A DNA stretch of 39,926 bases from CALRGE01 sp964360635. Its GTDB lineage: Bacteria > Patescibacteriota > Gracilibacteria > UBA1369 > 2-02-FULL-48-14. How positions within the stretch are numbered: the stretch's first letter is position 1; each line of letters opens with the position of its first letter. The notes beneath the pieces were generated by a model. The model had not been told where the DNA came from. It saw only the letters and a program-made list of their open reading frames with translations, and ran no database searches. The stretch lies in contig CAYHXO010000017.1 in the NCBI GenBank assembly GCA_964360635.1, positions 1-39,926 of the forward strand, in the 5' to 3' direction. The position numbers and the translations under genes are program-made. Below are positions 7,370-15,129 of the stretch, piece after piece.

Positions 7370-7398
7370 TTGACACAAAACTAGACACCGAGTAGCAT
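7370..7398 (+). promoter_or_regulatory. Main ribosomal operon (rplC) promoter
   Basis: Perfect -35 TTGACA (7370-7375), 17-base spacer, -10 TAGCAT (7393-7398). A second weaker candidate is TTCGCT (7319-7324) with TATAAA (7342-7347), also 17 apart. Together with the small-RNA promoter this accounts for the 328-base interval 7166-7493, which contains no protein gene. Confidence 0.65.
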
Positions 7399-7426
7399 GC
7401 TCGGGCAATTCAAATTATAAACGAAA

Positions 7427-7477
7427 TTCGAGGCTCCCATTGGGAATCAAAGACCAAGAATTTCAGACCTTCGGGTC
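7427..7477 (+). promoter_or_regulatory. Structured leader of the S10 operon
   Basis: The leader between the promoter and rplC is about 90 bases. It contains a small TCCCATTGGGA inverted repeat (7436-7446) and a hairpin GACC-TTCG-GGTC (7466-7477) with a stable UUCG tetraloop, 16 bases before the start codon. Such a hairpin could act in autogenous control by a ribosomal protein, as L4 does in other bacteria, but that is inference. Confidence 0.4.
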
Positions 7478-7493
7478 ATAATCAATAAAATGT

Positions 7494-8078
7494 ATGCCAG
7501 GAATACTTGGTAGAAAAATCGGAATGACACGTCTAATTCAAGACGATGGCCGCGTGATCCCTCTAACAGTAATCGAGTGCACTCCTAACACGATTGTACA
7601 AGTAAAGACTACTGAAAAAAATGGATATCCGGCGCTCGTCCTGGGGTTTGATGCGTTAAAGAAACCAACGAAGAACAGAAAGTTTCGTTACATGAGAGAG
7701 TTCGCAATTCCTGAGGCTGAAGCCATAAACTTCAAAATCGGAGATGCTGTAAACGTTGACCTATTCGGAGATGCAGATGAAGTTCAAATCACTTCAATCT
7801 CTAAAGGCAAAGGTTTCCAGGGAGTTGTACGACGATGGCATTTCAGAGGAGGCCCTGGTTCACACGGTTCACATGCTCACAGAGAGCCTGGTTCAATCGG
7901 TGCACGTGCACGTCCTGGACATGTACATAAAGGAAAGAAGATGGCCGGAAGAATGGGTAACGATAGAAAAACAATCGACACACAAATAGTATATAGAGAC
8001 GCTGAAAAGAACCTTATCGGGCTAAGAGGTCCAGTAGCAGGAGGAAAAGATTCACTAATTATCATCAGAAAATCATAA
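7494..8078 (+). CDS. rplC: Ribosomal protein L3 (uL3)
   Basis: Large-subunit protein that contacts the peptidyl transferase centre and helps nucleate assembly. At 194 residues it is a compact version of the usual 205-210. The characteristic loop is intact: RWHFRGGPGSHGSHAHREPG, then GARARPGHVHKGKKMAGRMG. N-terminal GILGRKIGMTR is typical. It is the first gene of the long operon, and the leader hairpin precedes it. The start has no Shine-Dalgarno. Confidence 0.97.
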   Translation: MPGILGRKIGMTRLIQDDGRVIPLTVIECTPNTIVQVKTTEKNGYPALVLGFDALKKPTKNRKFRYMREFAIPEAEAINFKIGDAVNVDLFGDADEVQITSISKGKGFQGVVRRWHFRGGPGSHGSHAHREPGSIGARARPGHVHKGKKMAGRMGNDRKTIDTQIVYRDAEKNLIGLRGPVAGGKDSLIIIRKS

Positions 8079-8080
8079 TA

Positions 8081-8728
8081 ATGAAAGCAACACTTTACAA
8101 TCAGAAAGGCGACAAGAAAGGCGAAGTAAGCCTTGCTAAGAATATATTTGAGATTGAGGTTAAAGAAAACCTTGTACACGAATACCTTCTGTACCAGCAA
8201 GCTAACGCTCGTATGACAATCGCTCATACTCTATCAAAAGCTGATGTAAGAGGTGGAGGACGGAAACCTTGGAAGCAAAAAGGTACAGGTAGAGCTCGTC
8301 AGGGTTCTATCAGAAACCCACACTGGAAAGGTGGAGGTGTAGCTTTCGGTCCAAAGAAATGGGAAAACTACGAAATGATGATGCCAAAGAAAATGAGAAG
8401 GACTGCTTTGTTCTCAATCCTGACTACAAAAGCTAAAGATGGAAAAATTGTTGCAATTGATAAATTCGAACTAGATGCTCCAAAAACTCAGGAATTCGAC
8501 AATCTAATTAAGAAGATCGAAATAGTAAGAAATGTTCTAGTCGTTATGAACAAATCTGAAGATACATTGAAAAAATCGGCAAGAAACCATGAGAACGCTA
8601 AAATCGTTATGAGTGGTTACTTAAATCCTGCTGATCTACTTAAATACGACAACTTGATGTTTACAGAGTTAGCTCTGAAAGATCTTGAAACTACTTACGC
8701 CGATGAAGGCGCTAAAGCTAAGAAATAA
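8081..8728 (+). CDS. rplD: Ribosomal protein L4 (uL4)
   Basis: Large-subunit tunnel-wall protein and, in several bacteria, translational and transcriptional repressor of the S10 operon. The 215-residue product has the extended tunnel loop motif RGGGRKPWKQKGTGRARQGS and the following NPHWKGGGVAFGP, both normal. The C-terminal globular part is lysine-rich and ends in GAKAKK. It begins two bases after rplC and is clearly cotranscribed. Confidence 0.97.
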   Translation: MKATLYNQKGDKKGEVSLAKNIFEIEVKENLVHEYLLYQQANARMTIAHTLSKADVRGGGRKPWKQKGTGRARQGSIRNPHWKGGGVAFGPKKWENYEMMMPKKMRRTALFSILTTKAKDGKIVAIDKFELDAPKTQEFDNLIKKIEIVRNVLVVMNKSEDTLKKSARNHENAKIVMSGYLNPADLLKYDNLMFTELALKDLETTYADEGAKAKK

Positions 8729-8733
8729 TAATT

Positions 8734-9027
8734 ATGAAAATCGCACAAATTATAATTCGGCCGATACTTACAGAGAAAAGCGTTCGTGGCGAAGCAATGA
8801 ATAAATACTCATTCTACGTTGCAAAAGATGCTACTAAAATCGATGTAAAAATCGCGTTATCAGAATTATATGGGATTAAGGCAACTAAAGTGAACATTAC
8901 AAAAGGCTACAGCAAATTCAAGATGGGAAAAAATCGATACCCTCTACAGAAAAGACATGAAATGAGAAAAGCTATCGTAACTCTCAAGAAAGGTGAGAAA
9001 ATAGACCTTAATAAGCACTCGGCGTAG
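8734..9027 (+). CDS. rplW: Ribosomal protein L23 (uL23)
   Basis: Large-subunit protein at the tunnel exit, the docking site for trigger factor and SRP. The 97-residue protein has IIIRPILTEKS at the N-terminus and KYSFYVAKDATKIDVKIALSELYGI, both family hallmarks. Its C-terminal end overlaps the first copy of the intergenic mini-hairpin family, so the stop codon TAG lies inside the hairpin (9017-9033). Confidence 0.96.
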   Translation: MKIAQIIIRPILTEKSVRGEAMNKYSFYVAKDATKIDVKIALSELYGIKATKVNITKGYSKFKMGKNRYPLQKRHEMRKAIVTLKKGEKIDLNKHSA

Positions 9028-9045
9028 TCGAGTTAACTAAGAAAA
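9017..9045 (+). repeat. Intergenic mini-hairpin, rplW-rplB
   Basis: ACTCGGC-GTA-GTCGAGT (9017-9033), seven pairs with one G-U, followed by the tail TAACTAAGAAAAA up to the rplB start. The rplW stop codon is inside the hairpin. It is nearly identical to the copy at 14700-14730, with CTCGaC/GTCGAG arms. Confidence 0.65.
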
Positions 9046-9046
9046 A

Positions 9047-9904
9047 ATGCCAATCAAAATTCTAAAAAATACGGGTGGAGGAAGAAGACAGATGAGCCAG
9101 CTCACATATGAAGAGTTGACAACTGATGTGCCTGAAAAAAATCTTCTTCTAAGAAGAAAAGAGGCTGCGGGTAGAAATAATACCGGTAGAATTACAACTC
9201 GTCACCGAGGTTCAGGTAATGCATTTAAAATAAGAATTGTTGATTTCGGAAGTATTGATAAATTGAATATTGAAGCCACAGTTAAAACCATCGAATATGA
9301 TCCAGGAAGGAATGCATTCATTATGTTGGTTTACTACAAAGATGGTGAAAAGAGATATCAAATCGCTCCAGAAGGAATTAAAGTTGGAGATGTAATTGTG
9401 ACAGCAAAGAGAGCTAAGGCAAAACTTGGAAACAGAATGCAATTGATCAATATACCAATCGGTTTTGAAATCTATTGTGTTCAGATTAATCCAAGCAAGA
9501 CCGGTCAAATGGCAAAGTCTGCAGGTAACAGTGCAAAACTTGTTTCTTTGGACGGAGAGTTGGCACAGGTCCAGCTTCCATCCGGTGAAGTGCGCTTTGT
9601 ACACAAGTTCTGCTACGCTTCAGTGGGAAGAATTTCAAACGCCGACTACCAGAACGTTTCTATCGGTAAAGCTGGAAGAAACAGATGGAGAAGACAGCGT
9701 CCTGAAGTTCGAGGAAAAGTTATGAATCCGGTTGATCACCCACACGGAGGTGGTGAGGGTAAGAACCCGATCGGTATGAAATATCCAAAAACCCCTTGGG
9801 GATTGCACGCTCTTGGTGTAAAAACTAGACGACGATCTAAACCTTCTGATCGACTGATCGTAAGGACAAGAAAGGGCCGCGCATTAATTAAAGATAACGC
9901 ATAA
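9047..9904 (+). CDS. rplB: Ribosomal protein L2 (uL2)
   Basis: Large-subunit protein needed for subunit association and peptidyl transferase activity. At 285 residues it is slightly longer than the 272-277 usual. The N-terminal region GRNNTGRITTRHRG and the essential C-terminal loop VMNPVDHPHGGGEGK, with the key histidine, are intact, as is KTPWGLHALGVKTRRR. The first 20 residues differ from the common MAIKKYKPTSNGRR form, which I would count as lineage divergence. It starts 19 bases after rplW, directly behind the mini-hairpin. Confidence 0.97.
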   Translation: MPIKILKNTGGGRRQMSQLTYEELTTDVPEKNLLLRRKEAAGRNNTGRITTRHRGSGNAFKIRIVDFGSIDKLNIEATVKTIEYDPGRNAFIMLVYYKDGEKRYQIAPEGIKVGDVIVTAKRAKAKLGNRMQLINIPIGFEIYCVQINPSKTGQMAKSAGNSAKLVSLDGELAQVQLPSGEVRFVHKFCYASVGRISNADYQNVSIGKAGRNRWRRQRPEVRGKVMNPVDHPHGGGEGKNPIGMKYPKTPWGLHALGVKTRRRSKPSDRLIVRTRKGRALIKDNA

Positions 9905-9908
9905 ATTT

Positions 9909-10199
9909 ATGACAAGAAGTTCATTCAAAGGTCCGTACATAGATCCAAAACTGATGAAAAAAGTTCAGATGATGGGTGCTAATAAAAGAATTATCAAAAC
10001 TTGGTCTAGAGACTGTCAGGTTCACCCTGACTTCGTTGGTCACACCTTCGCGGTTCACAACGGTAAAGATCATATTCCAGTATTCGTAAGCGAACAGATG
10101 GTTGGTCACAGACTAGGAGAATTTGCTCCAACGAGGAAGTTCAAGGGTCACCCAATCAAGAAAGCGGAAAGTGCGGCACCTGCCCCATCAAAGTCATAA
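9909..10199 (+). CDS. rpsS: Ribosomal protein S19 (uS19)
   Basis: Small-subunit head protein in the A-site finger and S13 contact region. The 96-residue product has the conserved KTWSRDCQVHPDFVGHTFAVHNGK and the motif MVGHRLGEFAPTRKFKGH. A short AAPAPSKS tail extends the C-terminus. It begins four bases after rplB. Confidence 0.97.
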   Translation: MTRSSFKGPYIDPKLMKKVQMMGANKRIIKTWSRDCQVHPDFVGHTFAVHNGKDHIPVFVSEQMVGHRLGEFAPTRKFKGHPIKKAESAAPAPSKS

Positions 10200-10204
10200 T
10201 CAAT

Positions 10205-10235
10205 CACTCGCTCAAATCGAGCTAAACTAAAAAGA
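10205..10235 (+). repeat. Intergenic mini-hairpin, rpsS-rplV
   Basis: CTCG (10207-10210), loop CTCAAAT, CGAG (10218-10221), then the tail CTAAACTAAAAAG before the rplV start. It keeps the flank CACTCG and the CTAAnCTAA-type tail of the family but has a longer loop. Confidence 0.5.
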
Positions 10236-10236
10236 C

Positions 10237-10644
10237 ATGAAAGCATTCCTAAAAAATATCGGTATCTCTCCAAAGAAAGCAAACCTAGTTGCTGGAATGG
10301 TTAGAGGAAAAATGGTTGAAACAGCTCTAACAGAGCTTAAGTTCACTCCAAAAAAAGGTGCCGGCATTCTATATAAGGTAATTGCTTCTGCTGCTGCAAA
10401 TGCAACAAACAATTTCAAACAGAACAAATCAAAACTTTACATTAAAGAAATCGTTGTGAATAAAGGAGCTATGTATAAGAGAAGCCAGCCTGTATCTAAA
10501 GGTAGATCTCACCCAATCTTGGTTAGAAGAAGTAACATTACTGTAATTGTAGACGTAAGCGCCAACGGCGGCATTAAGGCTAAGAAAACTAAGACACCAA
10601 AAACTGCTAAAGCTGCAGTGGAAGCTACTAACCCTCAAAACTAA
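10237..10644 (+). CDS. rplV: Ribosomal protein L22 (uL22)
   Basis: Large-subunit exit-tunnel protein with a long beta hairpin. Family features are ISPKKANLVAGMVRGK at the N-terminus and the hairpin tip region KGAMYKRSQPVSKGRSHPIL. At 135 residues it carries a basic C-terminal extension rich in Lys, Thr and Ala (KAKKTKTPKTAKAAVE) beyond the roughly 110-residue core. It is separated from rpsS by 37 bases that hold a mini-hairpin. Confidence 0.96.
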   Translation: MKAFLKNIGISPKKANLVAGMVRGKMVETALTELKFTPKKGAGILYKVIASAAANATNNFKQNKSKLYIKEIVVNKGAMYKRSQPVSKGRSHPILVRRSNITVIVDVSANGGIKAKKTKTPKTAKAAVEATNPQN

Positions 10645-10645
10645 A

Positions 10646-11281
10646 ATGGGAACAAAAGTAAATCCAATTGGAATGCGAACCGGAATTATCCGGAACTGGC
10701 CGTCAAGCTGGTACGCTAATAAAAAGAACTACGCAAAGATGCTTAAAGATGACCTAGCTATCAAAGCTCAGGTTAGAAAATCTTTGAACGACTGTGGTGT
10801 GTCTATGATTGAACTTCAAAGAAATGCTAACGACACAATCTTGAATGTTCACACTTCCAAACCTGGTGTAATCATTGGTAAGCAAGGTGCTGGAGTTGAA
10901 GTTCTAAAAGCTGAGCTTCAGAAGAAATTTGGAAATAAATTTACAATCAACGTTAAAGAAATTAAAAAACCTGACTTAGATGCATTCTTGGTTGGTGATA
11001 GTATAGCTAAACAAATTGAAAGACGTGTATCTTACCGACGTGCTGCTAAAATGGCTGTTAAAAAAGCTATGGAATCTGGTGCACTTGGAATCAAAGTAAA
11101 GGCAAGCGGACGATTAAATGGTGTTGAGATCGCAAGAACAGAATTCACTGCAGAGGGGAAAATCCCACTACATACTTTCAGAGCCGACATCGACTATGCA
11201 AGTGTTCCAGCTCACACTACTTATGGTGCGATTGGAGTGAAGGTTTGGATCAACAGAGGAGAAGTATTTACTAAGAAATAA
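10646..11281 (+). CDS. rpsC: Ribosomal protein S3 (uS3)
   Basis: Small-subunit protein at the mRNA entry channel with helicase activity. The KH domain motif KPGVIIGKQGAGVEVLK and the C-terminal domain GRLNGVEIARTEF and HTFRADIDYA are standard. It is 211 residues long, close to the usual 210-230. The ATG follows rplV by one base. Confidence 0.97.
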   Translation: MGTKVNPIGMRTGIIRNWPSSWYANKKNYAKMLKDDLAIKAQVRKSLNDCGVSMIELQRNANDTILNVHTSKPGVIIGKQGAGVEVLKAELQKKFGNKFTINVKEIKKPDLDAFLVGDSIAKQIERRVSYRRAAKMAVKKAMESGALGIKVKASGRLNGVEIARTEFTAEGKIPLHTFRADIDYASVPAHTTYGAIGVKVWINRGEVFTKK

Positions 11282-11283
11282 AC

Positions 11284-11697
11284 ATGCTGCTACCTAAGAA
11301 AATGAAATACAGGAAATGGCATCGCCTCCGAGGTAACTTCTCGGGTAATGCTTCAAGCGGTACTAGATTAGCTTTCGGAACATTTGGTTTGAAGAGTACA
11401 AGTACTAAAGAAGTAACTTCAAGACAAATTGAATCCGCAAGAAGAGCAATGTCTCACTATATTAAGAGAGGTGGAAAAATCTGGATAAGAATCTTCCCTC
11501 ATATGCCTATTACAAACAAAGCCGCGGAAGTTCCGATGGGTTCTGGTAAAGGTAGCGTTGAAAGATTCACAACAATCGTGAAGCCGGGTGTAATAATGTT
11601 TGAGATGGACGGTATTGAAGAAGTCCAGGCAAGAGAAGCATTGAGACTCGCAGGTACAAAACTTCCCGTAACTACTAAATTCGTAAAACTAGATTAA
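11284..11697 (+). CDS. rplP: Ribosomal protein L16 (uL16)
   Basis: Large-subunit protein near the A-site tRNA elbow. The 137-residue product begins MLLPKKMKYRKWHRLRG, has MSHYIKRGGKIWIRIFPHMPITNKAAEVPMGSGKG split across the conserved core, and ends normally. The core residues for rRNA contact are preserved. It starts two bases after rpsC. Confidence 0.97.
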   Translation: MLLPKKMKYRKWHRLRGNFSGNASSGTRLAFGTFGLKSTSTKEVTSRQIESARRAMSHYIKRGGKIWIRIFPHMPITNKAAEVPMGSGKGSVERFTTIVKPGVIMFEMDGIEEVQAREALRLAGTKLPVTTKFVKLD

Positions 11698-11698
11698 A

Positions 11699-11908
11699 AT
11701 GGCTGCTTACAAAATGTTAAATACAGACGAGATTAAAAAACTTTCCCCAAAGGATCTGAATGCTGAAATAGCAAAATCAGAGACAGATCTTGCTAAGAGA
11801 AGGATAAAAGTAAGATTGGGAGAAGATAAACAGAATCACATGGTTGGAGCGGTTAAAAAATATATCGCAAGACTTAAAACACCAATCGTTAACAACACTA
11901 AAAAATAA
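11699..11908 (+). CDS. rpmC: Ribosomal protein L29 (uL29)
   Basis: Short helical large-subunit protein near the tunnel exit beside L23. The 69-residue product has two helices with DEIKKLSPKDLNAEIAKSETDL and a basic C-terminal helix. Position between rplP and rpsQ is the universal one, which makes the assignment safe despite weak sequence conservation. Confidence 0.93.
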   Translation: MAAYKMLNTDEIKKLSPKDLNAEIAKSETDLAKRRIKVRLGEDKQNHMVGAVKKYIARLKTPIVNNTKK

Positions 11909-11911
11909 TAT

Positions 11912-12154
11912 ATGAGAAGTAAAACAGGAACAGTAGTATCGAAATCAGGAAACAAATCTATTGTAGTTGAATCTCACTACTACAAAGAACATCCTAAGTA
12001 TAAAAAACGATTCCGAGTTTCAAAGAAATTTCATGCTCACGACGAAGACAATACTTATAAAGTCGGAGATGCAATAACTATCTACGAATGCAGACCATTA
12101 TCTAAACTAAAACGTTGGACTACAGTAGCTCCATCAGAAACAACAACTAAATAA
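11912..12154 (+). CDS. rpsQ: Ribosomal protein S17 (uS17)
   Basis: Small-subunit body protein with an OB fold. The 80-residue product shows KTGTVVSKSGNKSIVV, the HPKYKKRFRVSKKFHAHDE loop and GDAITIYECRPLSKLKRW, all family hallmarks. It follows rpmC after three bases. Confidence 0.96.
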   Translation: MRSKTGTVVSKSGNKSIVVESHYYKEHPKYKKRFRVSKKFHAHDEDNTYKVGDAITIYECRPLSKLKRWTTVAPSETTTK

Positions 12155-12155
12155 C

Positions 12156-12524
12156 ATGATACAACAACAAACAAGATTACAGGTAGCCGACAACAGCGGT
12201 GCAAAAGAAGTAATGTGCATCAAAGTTCTAGGCAGCTCTCACAAGAGATATGCAAAAGTTGGCGATCAAATTATCGTCAGCATCAAAAAAGCATCTCCAA
12301 AAGGAGCAGTTAAGAGAAGAAGCGTTCAAACAGCTGTAGTTGTAAGAACAACAAAACAAATTAAGAGAAAAGACGGAACTGCAATAAGATTCGATGAAAA
12401 CGCTGTAGTTATCATCGGTAAAGATCTTATGCCTAAAGGAACTCGTGTATTTGGACCTGTATCTAGAGAATTAAAAGATAAAGGATTCCAAAAAATTATA
12501 TCTCTTGCCCAAGAAGTACTATGA
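12156..12524 (+). CDS. rplN: Ribosomal protein L14 (uL14)
   Basis: Large-subunit protein at the subunit interface and RsfS binding site. The 122-residue product matches the universal 122-residue length with MIQQQTRLQVADNSGAKEVM at the start and RVFGPVSRELKDKGFQKIISLAQEVL at the end (in two conserved blocks). It ends with TGA overlapping the rplX start in an ATGA arrangement, proof that UGA is a stop here. Confidence 0.97.
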   Translation: MIQQQTRLQVADNSGAKEVMCIKVLGSSHKRYAKVGDQIIVSIKKASPKGAVKRRSVQTAVVVRTTKQIKRKDGTAIRFDENAVVIIGKDLMPKGTRVFGPVSRELKDKGFQKIISLAQEVL

Positions 12525-12883
12525 AAATCAAAACTGGAGACAATGTGGTGGTGATTGCCGGAAAATATAGAAATAAAACCGGAAGAATTATCAAAGTTGA
12601 TATAAAAAACGATAAAGTCGTTGTGGAGGGCTTGAATAAAGTTACAAGACACGTTCGAAAATCTAAACAAGGCGCAGGCCGAAAGATTGAATTCGAAGCT
12701 CCAATTCACGTTTCAAACGTCATGGTTTTAGATCCAAAAACAAAGAAAGGTACAAGAATTGGATACAAAATCACAGGCGACAAGAAATTAAGAATAGCTA
12801 AGAAGAGCGGCACAGAAGTAACAATCAGCGCAATAGCAGCTGTAGTGGCAGAGCCTAAAAAAACTAAACCTAAAAAAGCATAA
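12521..12883 (+). CDS. rplX: Ribosomal protein L24 (uL24)
   Basis: Assembly-initiating large-subunit protein with a KOW motif. The 120-residue product shows KTGDNVVVIAGKYRNKTGRI at the N-terminus and EAPIHVSNVMVLDPKTKKGTR in the middle. A C-terminal extension of about 20 lysine- and alanine-rich residues exceeds the usual 103-105. It overlaps rplN by four bases (ATGA), indicating translational coupling. Confidence 0.96.
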   Translation: MKIKTGDNVVVIAGKYRNKTGRIIKVDIKNDKVVVEGLNKVTRHVRKSKQGAGRKIEFEAPIHVSNVMVLDPKTKKGTRIGYKITGDKKLRIAKKSGTEVTISAIAAVVAEPKKTKPKKA

Positions 12884-12885
12884 TC

Positions 12886-13464
12886 ATGAAAGGACTTAAA
12901 GAAAAATTCGTAAATGAAATCGCTCCAAGCTTGCAAAAAGAATTGGGTGTGAAGAATGTTAATGCCGTTCCAAAGGTTACAAAAGTTAGCGTAAACATTG
13001 GAATTGGTAAAATGGCTTCTCACGAAGCTGTTAAAGACTTCTCTGCAGTAATTGCAAATCTAGAAGCCATTACAGGTCAAAAACCAGTAATGAGAAAATC
13101 AACAACATCAATTTCTAACTTCAAGTTAAAAATTGGAATGCCAGTTGGTCTACTAGTAACTCTTAGAGGAAAAAGAATGTACGAATTTATAGACAGACTT
13201 GTGAACGTTGCATTGCCACGTGTAAGAGATTTCCGAGGTATCAACGGTAGAGCATTCGACGGACAAGGTAATTACAGCATCGGACTTAAGGATTGTACAA
13301 TTTTCCCGGAAATTAATCCGGAAAATCTACAAAGACCTCACGGAGTTCAGATCAATATCTGTACTACTGCAAAAAATGCTGATGAAGGATACAAGCTTTT
13401 AAAAGCTCTTGGCTTCCCTCTTACTGCCGTTGCACCAAAGGTGCAGAAAACTCCAAAAAAATAA
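12886..13464 (+). CDS. rplE: Ribosomal protein L5 (uL5)
   Basis: Binds 5S rRNA and contacts the P-site tRNA. The 192-residue product has PKVTKVSVNIGIG, the motif RKSTTSISNFKLKIGMPVG and LPRVRDFRGINGRAFDGQGN, all conserved. A short basic tail after FPLTAV extends the typical 179-residue form. Two bases separate it from rplX. Confidence 0.97.
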   Translation: MKGLKEKFVNEIAPSLQKELGVKNVNAVPKVTKVSVNIGIGKMASHEAVKDFSAVIANLEAITGQKPVMRKSTTSISNFKLKIGMPVGLLVTLRGKRMYEFIDRLVNVALPRVRDFRGINGRAFDGQGNYSIGLKDCTIFPEINPENLQRPHGVQINICTTAKNADEGYKLLKALGFPLTAVAPKVQKTPKK

Positions 13465-13473
13465 TCTAAAAAA

Positions 13474-13704
13474 ATGGCTAAAACATCAATGATCGTAAAG
13501 CAACGGAATAAGAAAAAAGCGGTAATGCACCGTTTGGCTCTAGGTTTAAAACCAAAGCCAGGAACAAGCACGAAAGTCTACAACATCTGTAGCATGTGCG
13601 GACGTTCACACGGTTACATGAGAAAATACGACATTTGCAGAATTTGCTTCAGAGAACTTGCCCAGAAAGGAGAACTAATGGGAATCACAAAATCATCTTG
13701 GTAA
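13474..13704 (+). CDS. rpsN: Ribosomal protein S14, zinc-binding type (uS14)
   Basis: Small-subunit head protein. The zinc-binding form is shown by CSMCGRSHGYMRKYDICRIC, i.e. C-x2-C...C-x2-C, and the typical C-terminus FRELAQKGELMGITKSSW. It is 76 residues long, about 15 more than the usual 61-residue zinc form because of an N-terminal extension up to GLKPKPG. It is in the usual place between rplE and rpsH. Confidence 0.96.
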   Translation: MAKTSMIVKQRNKKKAVMHRLALGLKPKPGTSTKVYNICSMCGRSHGYMRKYDICRICFRELAQKGELMGITKSSW

Positions 13705-13743
13705 GAAATTCCCTCCCCAACTTAAACTAATAATAACAACATA

Positions 13744-14127
13744 ATGACAACAGATCCAATAGCAGACTTGATAACAAGAATCCGAAATGCGGCTCGTGCT
13801 CGTAAAAGCATGGTTCATGTTCCGTATTCAAAAATCAAAGAGGCAATCTGCGGAGTACTAAAAAAGTACCAATACATCGAAAGCGTTAGTGTTACAGGCG
13901 AAGGAGTTACAAAAGAACTACTAATCGAACTTAAACCAGATAGAAAAGATATTCACTTAAGAAGGGTTAGCAAACCGGGCCAGAGAATTTACGTTCACAC
14001 CGGCGAAATCCCAAAAGTTCTAGACGGATTAGGAATGGCAATTGTGTCCACTCCAAAAGGCGTTATGAGCGGAAGAGAAGCAAGAAAACAGAATTTGGGC
14101 GGAGAATACTTATGCGAAATCTACTAA
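13744..14127 (+). CDS. rpsH: Ribosomal protein S8 (uS8)
   Basis: Small-subunit platform protein and, in E. coli, the autogenous repressor of the spc operon. The 127-residue product has TDPIADLITRIRNAARA at the N-terminus, RVSKPGQRIYV and GLGMAIVSTPKGVMSGREAR at the C-terminal domain. A 39-base gap with no hairpin precedes it. Confidence 0.97.
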   Translation: MTTDPIADLITRIRNAARARKSMVHVPYSKIKEAICGVLKKYQYIESVSVTGEGVTKELLIELKPDRKDIHLRRVSKPGQRIYVHTGEIPKVLDGLGMAIVSTPKGVMSGREARKQNLGGEYLCEIY

Positions 14128-14145
14128 TATAAATTAAATAATTTT

Positions 14146-14697
14146 ATGTCAAGAATTGGAAGACTACCGGTAAAGATCCCTGCAGGAGTAACTGTAACAA
14201 GAGAAGAACAAGTTCTCACAGTTAAAGGTCCAAAAGGTGAACTTAAATTGAATATCAACCCTGAAATAACAGTTGAAATCAAAGACAGCGAAGTTCTAGT
14301 GACTAAAGATGCAGAAACAGCGATCAAGAAGAGCCTACACGGAATTACAAGAACTTTGATCAGCAATATGATGACAGGTGTAACAGTTGGATTCTTCAAG
14401 AAATTGGAGATCAACGGAGTAGGTTACAAAGCTGTGGTTCAACCAACAAAACTTATTTTGAACCTTGGTTTTTCTCACCCGGTTGAATACCCAACTCCAG
14501 CAGGAATTGTATTCAAACTAGATGAAGAAAAGAAAAACTTACTTACAGTTTCAGGTGTAGATAAACAACTTGTTGGACAAGTTTGTGCAGAAATCCGAGC
14601 TTACAGACCTCCAGAACCTTACAAAGGAAAAGGTATTAAATATCAAGATGAACATATCAGACGAAAGGCTGGTAAGTCAGCGGCTAAAGCTGCGTAA
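14146..14697 (+). CDS. rplF: Ribosomal protein L6 (uL6)
   Basis: Large-subunit protein near the GTPase centre. The 183-residue product shows MSRIGRLPVKIPAGV, the central GVTVGFFKKLEINGVGYKA and the C-terminal PPEPYKGKGIKY block. All are standard. It ends with a basic alanine-rich tail (GKSAAKAA) just before a mini-hairpin. Confidence 0.97.
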   Translation: MSRIGRLPVKIPAGVTVTREEQVLTVKGPKGELKLNINPEITVEIKDSEVLVTKDAETAIKKSLHGITRTLISNMMTGVTVGFFKKLEINGVGYKAVVQPTKLILNLGFSHPVEYPTPAGIVFKLDEEKKNLLTVSGVDKQLVGQVCAEIRAYRPPEPYKGKGIKYQDEHIRRKAGKSAAKAA

Positions 14698-14698
14698 C

Positions 14699-14730
14699 CA
14701 CTCGACGAAGTCGAGCTACACTAAGAAACT
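14699..14730 (+). repeat. Intergenic mini-hairpin, rplF-rplR
   Basis: CTCGAC (14701-14706), loop GAA, GTCGAG (14710-14715), then the tail CTACACTAAGAAAC. It is a perfect six-pair stem, and its tail is almost the same as that after rpsI at 27763-27776 although the stems differ. Confidence 0.75.
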
Positions 14731-14739
14731 AACCTAATT

Positions 14740-15084
14740 ATGAAAAACACTAAAATCACACAACGAAAAAGAAGGCACGCTCGAATTAAAGCTAAAGTTA
14801 GCGGCGTAGCGGCTCGTCCGCGCCTAGTCGTGTTCAGAAGTCTAGCTGCAACATATGCTCAGCTGATTGACGACACTTCAATGAAAACAATTGCATCTGT
14901 AAGTGATCTTAAGATGAAGAAAGGAACAAAAGTAGAAAATGCTAAGATAATTGGTGCGGAACTTGCTGAAAAAGCTAAGGCAGCTGGAATTGAAACTTGT
15001 GTATTTGATAGAAACGGTTACAAATATCATGGCCGAGTAAAGGCTCTAGCAGAGGGCGCAAGAGAAGGCGGCCTTAATTTCTAA
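14740..15084 (+). CDS. rplR: Ribosomal protein L18 (uL18)
   Basis: Binds 5S rRNA with L5. The 114-residue product has RKRRHARIKAKVSGVAARPR, RLVVFRSLAATYAQLIDD and a C-terminal RNGYKYHGRVKALAEGAREGGL, all family features. It follows rplF after 42 bases that hold the mini-hairpin. Confidence 0.97.
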   Translation: MKNTKITQRKRRHARIKAKVSGVAARPRLVVFRSLAATYAQLIDDTSMKTIASVSDLKMKKGTKVENAKIIGAELAEKAKAAGIETCVFDRNGYKYHGRVKALAEGAREGGLNF

Positions 15085-15090
15085 CAACTT

Positions 15091-15118
15091 CTGCACTGAT
15101 TGCAGTTAACCATAAAAT
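15091..15118 (+). repeat. Intergenic hairpin, rplR-rpsE
   Basis: CTGCA (15091-15095), loop CTGAT, TGCAG (15101-15105), then TTAACCATAAAATC. The stem is clear; resemblance to the mini-hairpin family is weaker, since the loop is not GAA and the tail only partly matches. Confidence 0.45.
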
Positions 15119-15129
15119 CTTAACCTTAT

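Noticed and set aside
12521..12524. Alternative genetic code with UGA as glycine or tryptophan
   Set aside because: TGA terminates rplN, rplQ, DUF167 and ksgA exactly where the family lengths require a stop.
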